DNA from: Chloroflexota bacterium | Lineage (GTDB): Bacteria > Chloroflexota > Anaerolineae > 4572-78 | NCBI GenBank assembly: GCA_024278725.1 | Contig: JAJRSQ010000183.1 | Location: 1-17,243, forward strand | Direction: 5' to 3' | Length of the DNA: 17,243 nt | Shown here: piece after piece, positions 1 through 7,130 of the stretch | Position numbering within the stretch: the stretch's first letter is position 1 | Layout of the letters: each line of letters opens with the position of its first letter | Notes under the pieces: generated by a model | What the model was told of the DNA's origin: nothing | The model's database searches: none | Seen by the model: only the letters and a program-made list of their open reading frames with translations | Made by a program: the position numbers and the translations under genes

Positions 1-6
1 CTCACC

Positions 7-1263
7 GTGGCTTTTGCGAGCGGAAAAACGGCATCCTTTGCCGCAGATTTCCACGTTCAGCATGCCCTCACCGATGCAGCGAATCGGGTGGGGATGAATG
101 ACGACGGCACGTCGCAGGCGGCGCAGCTGTTCGCGCAATTCCGGGACATCATCATTCCCAAAATAAACGATGCCCTCGCCGCCAATGGCAACTTCGTCAG
201 TTTCAACGGCGATTGGTTCTTGACCGATATGCTGGTGGAAATTCAGGAAGGATTGCTCAATATCGTGGACGCCGCTATTGACATCAACGGCGCGCCGCTG
301 GATGTTGAAGCGTTGATTGAGCCGCTGGAATTGCACGATAACGGCGAGTCCCCCGAAGCGACGCAATTTTCAATCAACCATCTGCTGGACAACGACGATC
401 GTTTTTTGAATGTGGGGTTACATGGCAAGCCGATGTGGTATCTGCACCGGCTGAAACCGCCGCAGATTGCCCAGCCGCCGCACAATTTGCTGGTCAGGGG
501 AGATTTGAACTTCGACCCGGACACCCTCGCGCCGGATGTGCGCGCGCTGTTGAGCGAAATCGACGACGAACACACGCCGCCCGAATTTGCGCGCTCGGTA
601 GACCCCAACGCCGATGAAGTGACGCTGGTGCTGAATTATCCGCACCGCCGTTCCGGCACGCTCCCCGTGCTGCCGGGGATGAAACCCTTGCTCCCCGCCG
701 TGTCCGATGCGCGCGTGGTGGCGCTTCAATTTGTGGACGGGCAAACCGGCGAAGAGATGGTCGGCTGGTATGTTCCCGAATACTGCTACATTTACGGCTT
801 CAGCGATTGGTTTGTCCAGCATCAGTTGCCGGTGGGGGCATTTGTGGTACTCAAACGCACCGGCGACCCCCTTCGGCTGGTGATTGATTTTGTCCGCCAA
901 CGCACAATGCGGGAATGGGTGCGCGTGGCAACCGTCAAAAACAATCAACTGGCATTTGAAATGCGCAATCGTCAACTTGCCTGCAGCTACGACGAATTGA
1001 TGGTCATCGGCGAAGAAGGTTCGGAGGCGATTGACGCGCTGTGGCAAAAAAATGCCGAAAAAGACACCCCCATCTCGGTCTTGATTGACCGTATTTTCCC
1101 CGAATTGTTGAAGCTCAACTCGCAGGGCGCTGTTCACACCAATACCCTGTACAGCGCCATCAACGTGGCGCGCCGGTGTCCTCCGGGTCCCCTTTTGCAG
1201 GAACTCTCGAACAATCCGCGTTGTGAATGGATGCGCCACGGCTATTGGACGTTTAAATCATAG
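7..1263 (+). CDS. Hypothetical protein, possible winged-helix and beta-barrel DNA-binding protein (5' end uncertain)
   Basis: I do not recognise a named family. Residues about 60-150 end in a pattern (FSINHLL, DDRF, MWYLHRL) that resembles HARE-HTH-like winged helices. Residues about 355-418 repeat the theme (ISVLIDRIF, TLYSAINVARR, GYWTF). Between them, residues 203-335 are beta-rich, with YIYGFSDWF, LPVGAFVVLKR and MREWVRVA motifs that could form a pseudo-barrel. The chosen start is GTG at 7, but the frame is open to the window edge, so the true start may lie outside. Nine bases separate its stop from the next gene, so the two are probably co-transcribed. There is no signal peptide or membrane segment, which suggests a cytoplasmic protein. 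DNA or nucleic acid binding is an inference from fold-like patterns only. Confidence 0.75.
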   Translation: MAFASGKTASFAADFHVQHALTDAANRVGMNDDGTSQAAQLFAQFRDIIIPKINDALAANGNFVSFNGDWFLTDMLVEIQEGLLNIVDAAIDINGAPLDVEALIEPLELHDNGESPEATQFSINHLLDNDDRFLNVGLHGKPMWYLHRLKPPQIAQPPHNLLVRGDLNFDPDTLAPDVRALLSEIDDEHTPPEFARSVDPNADEVTLVLNYPHRRSGTLPVLPGMKPLLPAVSDARVVALQFVDGQTGEEMVGWYVPEYCYIYGFSDWFVQHQLPVGAFVVLKRTGDPLRLVIDFVRQRTMREWVRVATVKNNQLAFEMRNRQLACSYDELMVIGEEGSEAIDALWQKNAEKDTPISVLIDRIFPELLKLNSQGAVHTNTLYSAINVARRCPPGPLLQELSNNPRCEWMRHGYWTFKS

Positions 1264-1272
1264 GGAAACATT

Positions 1273-1704
1273 ATGGCAAAATACATTAAACCGACGCTGA
1301 AAACAAAATACCACATTGACTTTGTATGGTGGCAAAAGCCGGGGAAAAACTTCCACCGTTATTTACTGGGGCATGCTTGCGAGGATGTTCAAGCGTTGGT
1401 GGCGGAAAACCCTGAGGTGCAGACGATGGATTGGGTTGACCCCGAAACGGGGCAGGTCTTCGTCATTGACCAATTGTGGCATCACATCCAAACCGATTGC
1501 GCCCCATCGCCCGATTTTATCCCCGAAACGCTGGCGCTCACCGAATCGATTGTTCGCCTGTTCATTGAAAATGACAACACACCGCTCACGCCGGCGGAAA
1601 TGGCGCAGAAGTTGGGCGGGAAAAAAGACGCACGCACCATTTTGCGCACCATCGGCGGCAAACGGGTATACGAGGGCATTCGCCCGGTTGTGTCACCCGT
1701 TTAA
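1273..1704 (+). CDS. Hypothetical 143-aa protein with HTH-like C-terminus
   Basis: A small soluble protein of no family I can name. Its N-terminal half is rich in aromatic residues (FVWWQKPGKNFHRYLLGH, residues 17-34) and carries an acidic DPETG turn at 56-60. Residues 87-135 read like a winged-helix unit: a helix (LTESIVRLFIEN), a turn, LTPAEMAQKLGG, then KDARTILRTIGGKRVYEGI. The ATG at 1273 follows an AGGGA ribosome-binding sequence that overlaps the stop of the upstream gene, which supports one transcript. A strong terminator follows at 1730-1759. The pairing suggests a shared role with the upstream protein, but the sequence does not say what that role is. Confidence 0.8.
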   Translation: MAKYIKPTLKTKYHIDFVWWQKPGKNFHRYLLGHACEDVQALVAENPEVQTMDWVDPETGQVFVIDQLWHHIQTDCAPSPDFIPETLALTESIVRLFIENDNTPLTPAEMAQKLGGKKDARTILRTIGGKRVYEGIRPVVSPV

Positions 1705-1729
1705 GACGAACGATAACATCAGAAACACC

Positions 1730-1759
1730 AACGCCACGGATTTCCCCGTGGCGTTTTTT
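1730..1759 (+). terminator. Intrinsic terminator after the two hypothetical genes
   Basis: A perfect 10-bp stem pairs 1730-1739 with 1746-1755 (arm ACGCCACGG against CCGTGGCGT plus an A-T pair) around a 6-base loop. Six T residues follow at 1754-1759. It ends the rightward transcript just before the convergent nfeD stop. On the minus strand the T-run is poor, so it may serve nfeD only weakly. Confidence 0.9.
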
Positions 1760-1762
1760 CGT

Positions 1763-3076
1763 TCACCCCTCAATTGGGGGGATTTTTCGGACGGTCAGCC
1801 GCAATCCCGACACCGCTTCGACCCGGATGGTTTCATCCGCCGCAATGGGTGGATTGTCGGCGACGGCTTGCCAGCGCGCGCCGTCCACCAGCACAATCCC
1901 CTCCGGGTCAAGCGGGGTTTTGGTAATGCCGGTCATGCCGATGATGCGGGCTTCTCCCGATACCGGCTGCATTTTCAGGGTGGCGACTGCTTTGCCGACG
2001 ATGAAGAAGAATATTAATCCCAATGCCGCCGCCACCGCTATCATCGGGGCGATGGAGACTCGGTATCCCAATTCCGCCTGATTGAACATCAATAATCCCC
2101 CCAATGCCAATGAAATGACCGCCGCGGTGGTGAGCGCCCCGTGTGTCGGGGCGAAAACATCGGCGGTGAACAACGCCAGCGCCAGCACCAGCAGGGCGAT
2201 GCCCGCGTAATTGACGGGCAATTGTCCGATGGCGTATAGCCCCAAAACAGTGCAAATCACCCCGATAACCCCGCCAATATAGCCGCCGGGGCTTGCCAGC
2301 TCGTAAATGATGGCGAGCGGTCCAATCGCCAAAAGCATAAAGGCGATTTCCGGGCGCAGGATGATGGATAAAATTTGTTCGGCGAAGGTCATCGGAATGC
2401 GGGTGACCGGAACGCCGGTGGTGCGGAGCGTGCGCGCGCCACTCAGCAGTTGCACCTCTCGCCCGTCGAGTTGCGCCAGCAAATCGTTCAAATCGGTGGC
2501 GATGATGTCAATGACCCCCAATGACAGGGCGGTTTTCGCGTTGGCGGCGCGGGCTTCCCGAATGGCGTCAGTGGCGAATTGCACCGCTTTTTCACCGCGT
2601 CGCGCCGCCATGTTTTCCATGTCCGCCACCAGAATATTTTCAAGTTTGGCGCGCAGGGTGTCATCAATGTTGCCCCCCTGCATATTCACCGGGCTGGCTG
2701 CGCCGATGCTGGTGCTGGGCGCCATCGCCGCCACGTGTCCCGCCAGGGTGATGAATGTGCCGGCAGACGCGGCGAATCCGCCGGGGGGATAGACGTACAC
2801 CACCACCGGCACGCGGGCGTTCAGAATGTACTGAATGATACTGCGGGTCAGGTCGGTTTGCCCGCCGGGAGTGTTCAACTCAATCACCAGCGCGGTGGCA
2901 TTTTCTGCTTCCGCGCGGGCAATGCCCCGCTCAATGTGACTGACCATCACCGGCGTGACGGGACCGTCGGCAACCAGCACAAATACGCCGCCCGATGTGG
3001 ATTGCGCTGTGGCATTCAATGGAGCGGCGATGAACAGCAGTGCCACAATCGCCATGATTGTGAGCTTCTCTCTCAT
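1763..3076 (-). CDS. NfeD family membrane-bound ClpP-class serine protease
   Basis: A long-form NfeD protein of 437 aa. Residues 1-24 form a signal peptide (MREKL then a hydrophobic run to ATA). Residues 30-215 are the ClpP/crotonase-like protease domain. The sequence FAASAGTFIT holds the likely nucleophile Ser104 and ALVIELNTPGG forms an oxyanion-type strand. Lys144 (LRAKLEN) fits the general base of the Ser-Lys dyad known from the archaeal homologue PH1510. Several membrane helices span about 235-360, and residues 370-437 form the OB-fold NfeD-C domain. In other genomes this protein works with an SPFH/stomatin partner in membrane quality control, but no such gene is present here. A near-consensus promoter and an AGGAAAGGG ribosome-binding site directly precede the ATG. 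Family assignment is secure; the substrate is unknown. Confidence 0.93.
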   Translation of the reverse strand: MREKLTIMAIVALLFIAAPLNATAQSTSGGVFVLVADGPVTPVMVSHIERGIARAEAENATALVIELNTPGGQTDLTRSIIQYILNARVPVVVYVYPPGGFAASAGTFITLAGHVAAMAPSTSIGAASPVNMQGGNIDDTLRAKLENILVADMENMAARRGEKAVQFATDAIREARAANAKTALSLGVIDIIATDLNDLLAQLDGREVQLLSGARTLRTTGVPVTRIPMTFAEQILSIILRPEIAFMLLAIGPLAIIYELASPGGYIGGVIGVICTVLGLYAIGQLPVNYAGIALLVLALALFTADVFAPTHGALTTAAVISLALGGLLMFNQAELGYRVSIAPMIAVAAALGLIFFFIVGKAVATLKMQPVSGEARIIGMTGITKTPLDPEGIVLVDGARWQAVADNPPIAADETIRVEAVSGLRLTVRKIPPIEG

Positions 3077-3098
3077 TTTTCATCCCTTTCCTGAATTA

Positions 3099-3127
3099 AT
3101 TATCGCCGGAATCGGGAGAAATGTCAA
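3099..3127 (-). promoter_or_regulatory. Sigma-70-type promoter of nfeD
   Basis: On the minus strand, TTGACA (3122-3127) is separated by exactly 17 bases from GATAAT (3099-3104). Transcription would start near 3092, at the edge of the AGGAAAGGG ribosome-binding site (3084-3092), giving a leader of only about 16 bases. It sits in the 126-base gap after the cysteine-rich gene and lets nfeD be expressed separately from efp. Confidence 0.75.
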
Positions 3128-3202
3128 TGGGCAGGGATTATTCGCGGTTGTTGCAAAGGTGATTTTGAACCTGAGTGCCGGTTGCAGCGGCACGATGGCG
3201 GA

Positions 3203-3550
3203 TTATTCGTCCGGTTCGTCCAAATCGAGGATGGAGGGACCGCCGAATTCGTGGCAGTGCCCGCACCCGACGGCGGGTTCATCCACGTCGAGGAAATATT
3301 CGCTGCACCAGCCCTGCACGTCCACTTTGCGCCCGAAGCCCAAGAATCCCTTTTTGGCGATGGCGTCCAGCACTAAATTGGGGCAGGCATTTTGGCGCAA
3401 AATGTCGGGGACGGGGCACACATGGCACAGCGAAGGCTCCCACCGGGGCGAGTCCGTGTTCGCTTCCAGCAAGCGGCACGCTTCAATATCTCTGCCCCGA
3501 TGGTAATCGCCGAAGAAATATTTACATTCTTTACCGGCGGGATTTTTCAT
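3203..3550 (-). CDS. Cysteine-rich small protein (eight Cys), co-transcribed with efp
   Basis: A 115-aa soluble protein with eight cysteines at 9, 25, 42, 45, 56, 82, 96 and 99. They include two CxxC pairs (LCHVC at 41-45 and CGHC at 96-99). The fixed text around them (SLCHVCPVPDIL, NACPNLVL, QGWCSEYF) resembles a small conserved Chloroflexota family with no function I know. The cysteines could bind Zn2+ or an Fe-S cluster, but no partner or substrate can be read from the sequence. The ATG at 3550 lies four bases after the efp stop, so translation is probably coupled; the ribosome-binding site is weak. A longer reading of the same frame runs into efp in another phase and is not credible. The tail is acidic (LDLDEPDE). 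Confidence 0.85.
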   Translation of the reverse strand: MKNPAGKECKYFFGDYHRGRDIEACRLLEANTDSPRWEPSLCHVCPVPDILRQNACPNLVLDAIAKKGFLGFGRKVDVQGWCSEYFLDVDEPAVGCGHCHEFGGPSILDLDEPDE

Positions 3551-3554
3551 TGCG

Positions 3555-4112
3555 TTACACGCGGGTGATGTATTCGCCGGAACGGGTGTCCACGCGGATA
3601 ACGTCGCCTTCGTTGATGAAAAGGGGCACTTGCACTTCCAGCCCGGTGGAGAGCGTGGCGGGTTTGCTCGCACCGGTGGCGGTATCGCCCGCGAAGCCGG
3701 GTTCGGTGGAGACGACTTCCATTTCCACGGTGGTGGGAATTTCAACGTCAATCGGTTCGCCATTGTAGGTGGAAAGTTTCACCTGCATGCCGTCCACCAG
3801 AAAGGGGATGATTTCCGCCAGTGTTTCTTTGCCCAATGCGGGCTGTTCGTAGGTTTCTGTGTTCATAAAATAGTATAAATCGCCATCATTGTACAAATAT
3901 TGCACTTCCTGATGGTCGAGACGCACATCCTGCACCTTTTCACCGGCGTTGAAGGTTTTTTCGGTGATACTCCCTGTGCGCAGATTGATGACTTTTGTGC
4001 GGACGGTCGCCCCGCCGCGCGCCATTTTGATGTGCGTATAATCAAGCACTTTGAACAGGTCTTTGTTGTCTTCGAAGGTTGTGCCTTTGCGTAGTTTGTT
4101 TGCTTCAATCAT
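3555..4112 (-). CDS. efp: Elongation factor P
   Basis: EF-P binds between the P and E sites of the ribosome and rescues stalling at consecutive prolines. The 185-aa length is typical. The KOW-like domain I covers about 1-62, the two OB domains follow, and the C-terminal signature PLFINEGDVIRVDTRSGEYITRV is intact. The loop that touches the peptidyl-transferase centre reads KMARGGAT. By alignment to the E. coli loop KPGKGQA, the tip residue is Arg32, not a lysine. Neither an earP-like nor an epmA/epmB-like modifying gene lies in this window. The ATG follows a GGAG core at 4122-4125 with 9 bases between. It is the first gene of a transcript with the cysteine-rich protein. Confidence 0.98.
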   Translation of the reverse strand: MIEANKLRKGTTFEDNKDLFKVLDYTHIKMARGGATVRTKVINLRTGSITEKTFNAGEKVQDVRLDHQEVQYLYNDGDLYYFMNTETYEQPALGKETLAEIIPFLVDGMQVKLSTYNGEPIDVEIPTTVEMEVVSTEPGFAGDTATGASKPATLSTGLEVQVPLFINEGDVIRVDTRSGEYITRV

Positions 4113-4143
4113 TGATGGAGTCTCCAGCTAATTATTTGTGGCT

Positions 4144-4172
4144 ATTATAACACGTCAAATTGCAATTGCGAA
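4144..4172 (-). promoter_or_regulatory. Promoter of efp and the cysteine-rich gene
   Basis: On the minus strand a perfect TATAAT (4144-4149) lies 17 bases after TTCGCA (4167-4172). The predicted start of transcription is near 4137, leaving a leader of about 25 bases with a GGAG site. The 10-bp palindrome AATTGCAATT at 4158-4167 overlaps the spacer and may be chance. Confidence 0.7.
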
Positions 4173-4186
4173 AATATCCCTTCATT

Positions 4187-6976
4187 TTATGACTTTTTGA
4201 GCCATTCAGCGGCGGCACGGGGTAAATCGGAACTATCGCCCTGCCGGAGGGTCACATCGGGCAGGGATTCCAGAAACGCTTTGCCGTATTGTTTGGTCAG
4301 CACCCGTTTGTCCATCACCACCACCACGCCCCGGTCGGTGCGGGTGCGGATGAGCCGCCCGAAGCCCTGCCGGAAGTGCAGAATGGCTTCCGGGATGGAA
4401 TACTGGCTGAAGGCGTTGTCGAAGGTTTCGCTGCGGGCTTGGAAAACGGGGTCGCTGGGGACGGCAAAGGGGATTTTGGCAATCACCACGCAACTCAGGT
4501 CGTCGCCGGGGATGTCCACCCCTTCCCAGAAACTGCGCGTGCCGAGCAGCACCGCTTTTTCCGCCGTCTTGAAGTTCTCCAGCAGTTGGCGGCGGCTCGC
4601 GCCCGTGCCCTGCTGGTACAGCACAATATCGCTTTCGGCGAGGGGGTGGCGGATGGCGTTGGCGGTGTTCCGCAGGTGGCTGTACGCGGTGAAGAGTACC
4701 AGCATACGCCCGTCAATGGCGCGCGCCAAATCCACCATCGTCTGCTCGAAGGTTTTTTGGAAGCCGGCGGTATTCGGTTCGGGGATGTTGGTGAGCACGT
4801 AAACCAGCGTGGATTTTTTGTAATCGAAGGGGGAGCCGACGGAAAGTTCCGCCACATCCCACGCGCCGAGCCGCTCTTTGGCGTATTCAAAGCTGTTGTC
4901 GGTGCGCAGTGTTGCCGAAGTGAGGATGATGCTCTCTTTTTGGTCGAACAGATGTTGGCGCACCAGATTGCCGACGTGCAGGGGGGCGGCGTGCAGCGAG
5001 ACATCCTGCGTGCGCACCTTCTCCTCAATCCACGTGATGGTCTCTTTATCCGATTCTGCCAAAATCAGGCTCAAATGTTCCTTGATTTCACCCAGCAGCA
5101 GACGGGTGGTGTTGAGCGATTGCGCCAAATCATCCCAGCCGTCCACATCGGCGAAGTCAACGCTATCCCACACTTTATGCGCCTGAGCCAGTAATTTGTC
5201 CAGTTCCGCCAATTGCAAATCGGCGTTGTCCCACGCCATTTCGATGTCGCTCCAGCCGGGTTGCAACCGCATTCGGGGCGAAATTCGCAATTTGCGGTCG
5301 TATTGATTGTTGGGTTGTTTGTTGAAATCTGCCATAAATGTTTGCAGCACGTCAAACAGCACCACCGTGGATTTATGCGCACTTTCTGCTACTGTTCGGG
5401 ATTTTTTCGCCAGCGGTTCCAGCGCCTCCAACGCCTCAAAGACGCGATGACGGCGCAGTTGCCCGGTCATTTTTGATAGCGGACTGGTTTTCGTGTCCTC
5501 CAGCGACCCCAGCAGTTGAAGAATGCTTTTTTCATTGGCGGAAAAGCTGAGCTGGCGGGTGATGGCATTTTCCAGATGGTGCGCTTCGTCAATGATGAGG
5601 TAGTGGTATTCGGGGATGGCGCGATTGTTGACCGAAATATCCGCCAGCAACAGGGCGTGATTCACCACCAGCACGTGCGCCGCTTCGGCGGCTTGCCGCG
5701 CGCGAGCGAAAAAGCAGTTGTGGCGCGCGCATTGGTCGGGCGGGCAGATGTCGGCGTTGGCGTTGACGTGCTGCCACAGCGCTTGTTCGGCGTAATCGGG
5801 CATAAAAAGCTCTTGCCGGTCGCCGGTGATGGTGTTCGGCATCCACACCAGAATCTTCGCCAGCATGCGCATTTCAATGGGCGAAAGGTTCTCTTTTTTC
5901 CGGTACAATTCCACCCGTCGCTCGCACACATAATTCCCCCGACCTTTCAGCGCGGCGGTGTTGAATTCCAGCTTGAGCGCCTTCTTCAGCGCGGGCAAAT
6001 CTTTGTTCAAAATCTGGTCTTGCAGGTTGATGGTGTTGGTGGAAATGACCACCCGCCGGTTGTTTTCCAGCGCCCAGTGGATGGCGGGGATGAGGTACGC
6101 CATCGATTTTCCGGTGCCGGTTCCCGCTTCCACCATCAGATGGTACGGCTCGTTGAACGCCTCGACGATGGCGCGGAGCATTGCCACCTGCTGGGTGCGG
6201 TGCTCGAAGCCGGGCATTGCCCGTTGAATTTTGCCGTCCGGTTCCAGCAACGCCGCCAATGCATCAATATTGAGTTTGCGCGGCGGCACGCGCGGCTCCG
6301 GCAGCGGCGAGAGCGTCGCTTCCGTGAAAAGGTCATCCCGATGGGAGGAAAGTTGCTGCGCCAGCGCACCGCCCGATATTCCCCCCCGATATTCGCGGGA
6401 CAGGTCTTTGAAAACCGGCGCCAGCGACCATTTGCCGCGCGTCGCCATATCGCTGACCAGTTTTATCACGTCGCTGCTCAATCGGCGAGCTTCATCCAGC
6501 AACGCCAAAAACAGTCGATGGGTGACACGGGTGTCGTCCAGCGCGCGGTGCGTGGGCGGGTCGGCAATGCCCAGCATATGCGCCAGCGATTTGAGACTGT
6601 AGCGGTCGGCATGGGGAAGCAGAATGCTCGCCAGTTCAAACGTGTCCACGCTGGGATTGGCGTGAAAAAGCCCTTGCTTCCGCAAAAAGGATAAATCGAA
6701 CTGAATATTGTGCCCGACGATGGGGCTGTCGCCCACAAAGCGTTGCAGCGCGCCGCGAATTTCCCGGAATTGGGGCGCATTGGCGACGGCTTCGTTGGTG
6801 ATGCCCGTCAATTCCTGAATTTGGTAGGGGATGGGTTGGTTGGGATTGACCAGCGTCTGAAACTCGTCCAGCACCCGGTCACCCCGAAAGCGCACCGCGC
6901 CAATTTCGGTGATGCGGTCTTTTTCAGTGTCGAGTCCGGTTGTTTCGATATCAAGTGCAACGTAAATTCGTGTCAC
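4187..6976 (-). CDS. dinG: DnaQ-DinG fusion: 3'-5' exonuclease plus XPD-type DNA helicase
   Basis: A 929-aa fusion. Residues 1-165 are a DnaQ-type DEDDh exonuclease: D9/E11 in ALDIETTG, D94 in GHNIQFDLSF, and H143 with D148 in THRALDD. Residues about 250-925 are a superfamily 2 DinG helicase: Walker A AGTGTGKS (284-291), DEAH box at 463-466, and late motifs TRSFWEGVDIPG and QGFGRLIRTRTDRG. Four cysteines (351, 411, 416, 421) sit where DinG and XPD bind a 4Fe-4S cluster. It probably acts in DNA repair, on R-loops or at replication blocks. I chose the GTG at 6976 because the exonuclease fold begins there and the promoter at 7013-7041 would exclude a start further upstream. An in-frame ATG at 7138 would add 54 atypical residues and overlap moxR. 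Confidence 0.93.
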   Translation of the reverse strand: MTRIYVALDIETTGLDTEKDRITEIGAVRFRGDRVLDEFQTLVNPNQPIPYQIQELTGITNEAVANAPQFREIRGALQRFVGDSPIVGHNIQFDLSFLRKQGLFHANPSVDTFELASILLPHADRYSLKSLAHMLGIADPPTHRALDDTRVTHRLFLALLDEARRLSSDVIKLVSDMATRGKWSLAPVFKDLSREYRGGISGGALAQQLSSHRDDLFTEATLSPLPEPRVPPRKLNIDALAALLEPDGKIQRAMPGFEHRTQQVAMLRAIVEAFNEPYHLMVEAGTGTGKSMAYLIPAIHWALENNRRVVISTNTINLQDQILNKDLPALKKALKLEFNTAALKGRGNYVCERRVELYRKKENLSPIEMRMLAKILVWMPNTITGDRQELFMPDYAEQALWQHVNANADICPPDQCARHNCFFARARQAAEAAHVLVVNHALLLADISVNNRAIPEYHYLIIDEAHHLENAITRQLSFSANEKSILQLLGSLEDTKTSPLSKMTGQLRRHRVFEALEALEPLAKKSRTVAESAHKSTVVLFDVLQTFMADFNKQPNNQYDRKLRISPRMRLQPGWSDIEMAWDNADLQLAELDKLLAQAHKVWDSVDFADVDGWDDLAQSLNTTRLLLGEIKEHLSLILAESDKETITWIEEKVRTQDVSLHAAPLHVGNLVRQHLFDQKESIILTSATLRTDNSFEYAKERLGAWDVAELSVGSPFDYKKSTLVYVLTNIPEPNTAGFQKTFEQTMVDLARAIDGRMLVLFTAYSHLRNTANAIRHPLAESDIVLYQQGTGASRRQLLENFKTAEKAVLLGTRSFWEGVDIPGDDLSCVVIAKIPFAVPSDPVFQARSETFDNAFSQYSIPEAILHFRQGFGRLIRTRTDRGVVVVMDKRVLTKQYGKAFLESLPDVTLRQGDSSDLPRAAAEWLKKS

Positions 6977-7012
6977 AGGGAATTCCAATCTGAGGGGATG
7001 AATTTTGAGGAT

Positions 7013-7041
7013 AGTATAGCGATTATCCGTATTTATGGCAA
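7013..7041 (-). promoter_or_regulatory. Promoter of dinG
   Basis: On the minus strand TTGCCA (7036-7041) is followed after 17 bases by TATACT (7013-7018). Transcription would begin near 7006, about 30 bases before the GTG at 6976. This supports the shorter dinG start. Confidence 0.75.
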
Positions 7042-7075
7042 GCACTTTTGTTCGCGTTTGGACAGTGGCAAATCT

Positions 7076-7092
7076 AGCCGAAAGTGTCGGCT
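7076..7092. promoter_or_regulatory. Inverted repeat in the moxR promoter, operator candidate
   Basis: A perfect 6-bp inverted repeat, AGCCGA (7076-7081) and TCGGCT (7087-7092), with a 5-base spacer. It covers the region between the -35 and -10 positions of moxR, where a repressor could act. No regulator gene is adjacent, and short repeats can arise by chance. Confidence 0.35.
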
Positions 7093-7094
7093 CG

Positions 7095-7103
7095 TGGTAA
7101 AAT
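7095..7103 (+). promoter_or_regulatory. Extended -10 promoter element of moxR
   Basis: TGG followed by TAAAAT (7098-7103) matches an extended -10 element. The -35 position (7075-7080, TAGCCG) is poor, which fits the extended type. The 13-base stretch GTGGTAAAATGAG is identical in front of the DUF4870 gene at 16774-16786. The start of transcription would be near 7110, about 20 bases before the ATG. Confidence 0.55.
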
Positions 7104-7130
7104 GAGGGCACTTTTACATTCGAGGACAAA

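Noticed and set aside
4158..4167. Palindrome AATTGCAATT between the efp -35 and -10 boxes
   Set aside because: It is AT-rich and short, so chance is likely. It is only worth returning to if conserved in relatives.
5516..6694. A 392-aa open frame on the plus strand
   Set aside because: It is antisense to the DinG helicase domain and carries no recognisable motif or credible start signal.
7042..7115. Direct repeat GCACTTTT at 7042-7049 and 7108-7115
   Set aside because: Eight bases with no further similarity in a 150-base AT-richer gap. It does not have the form of an attachment site or iteron.
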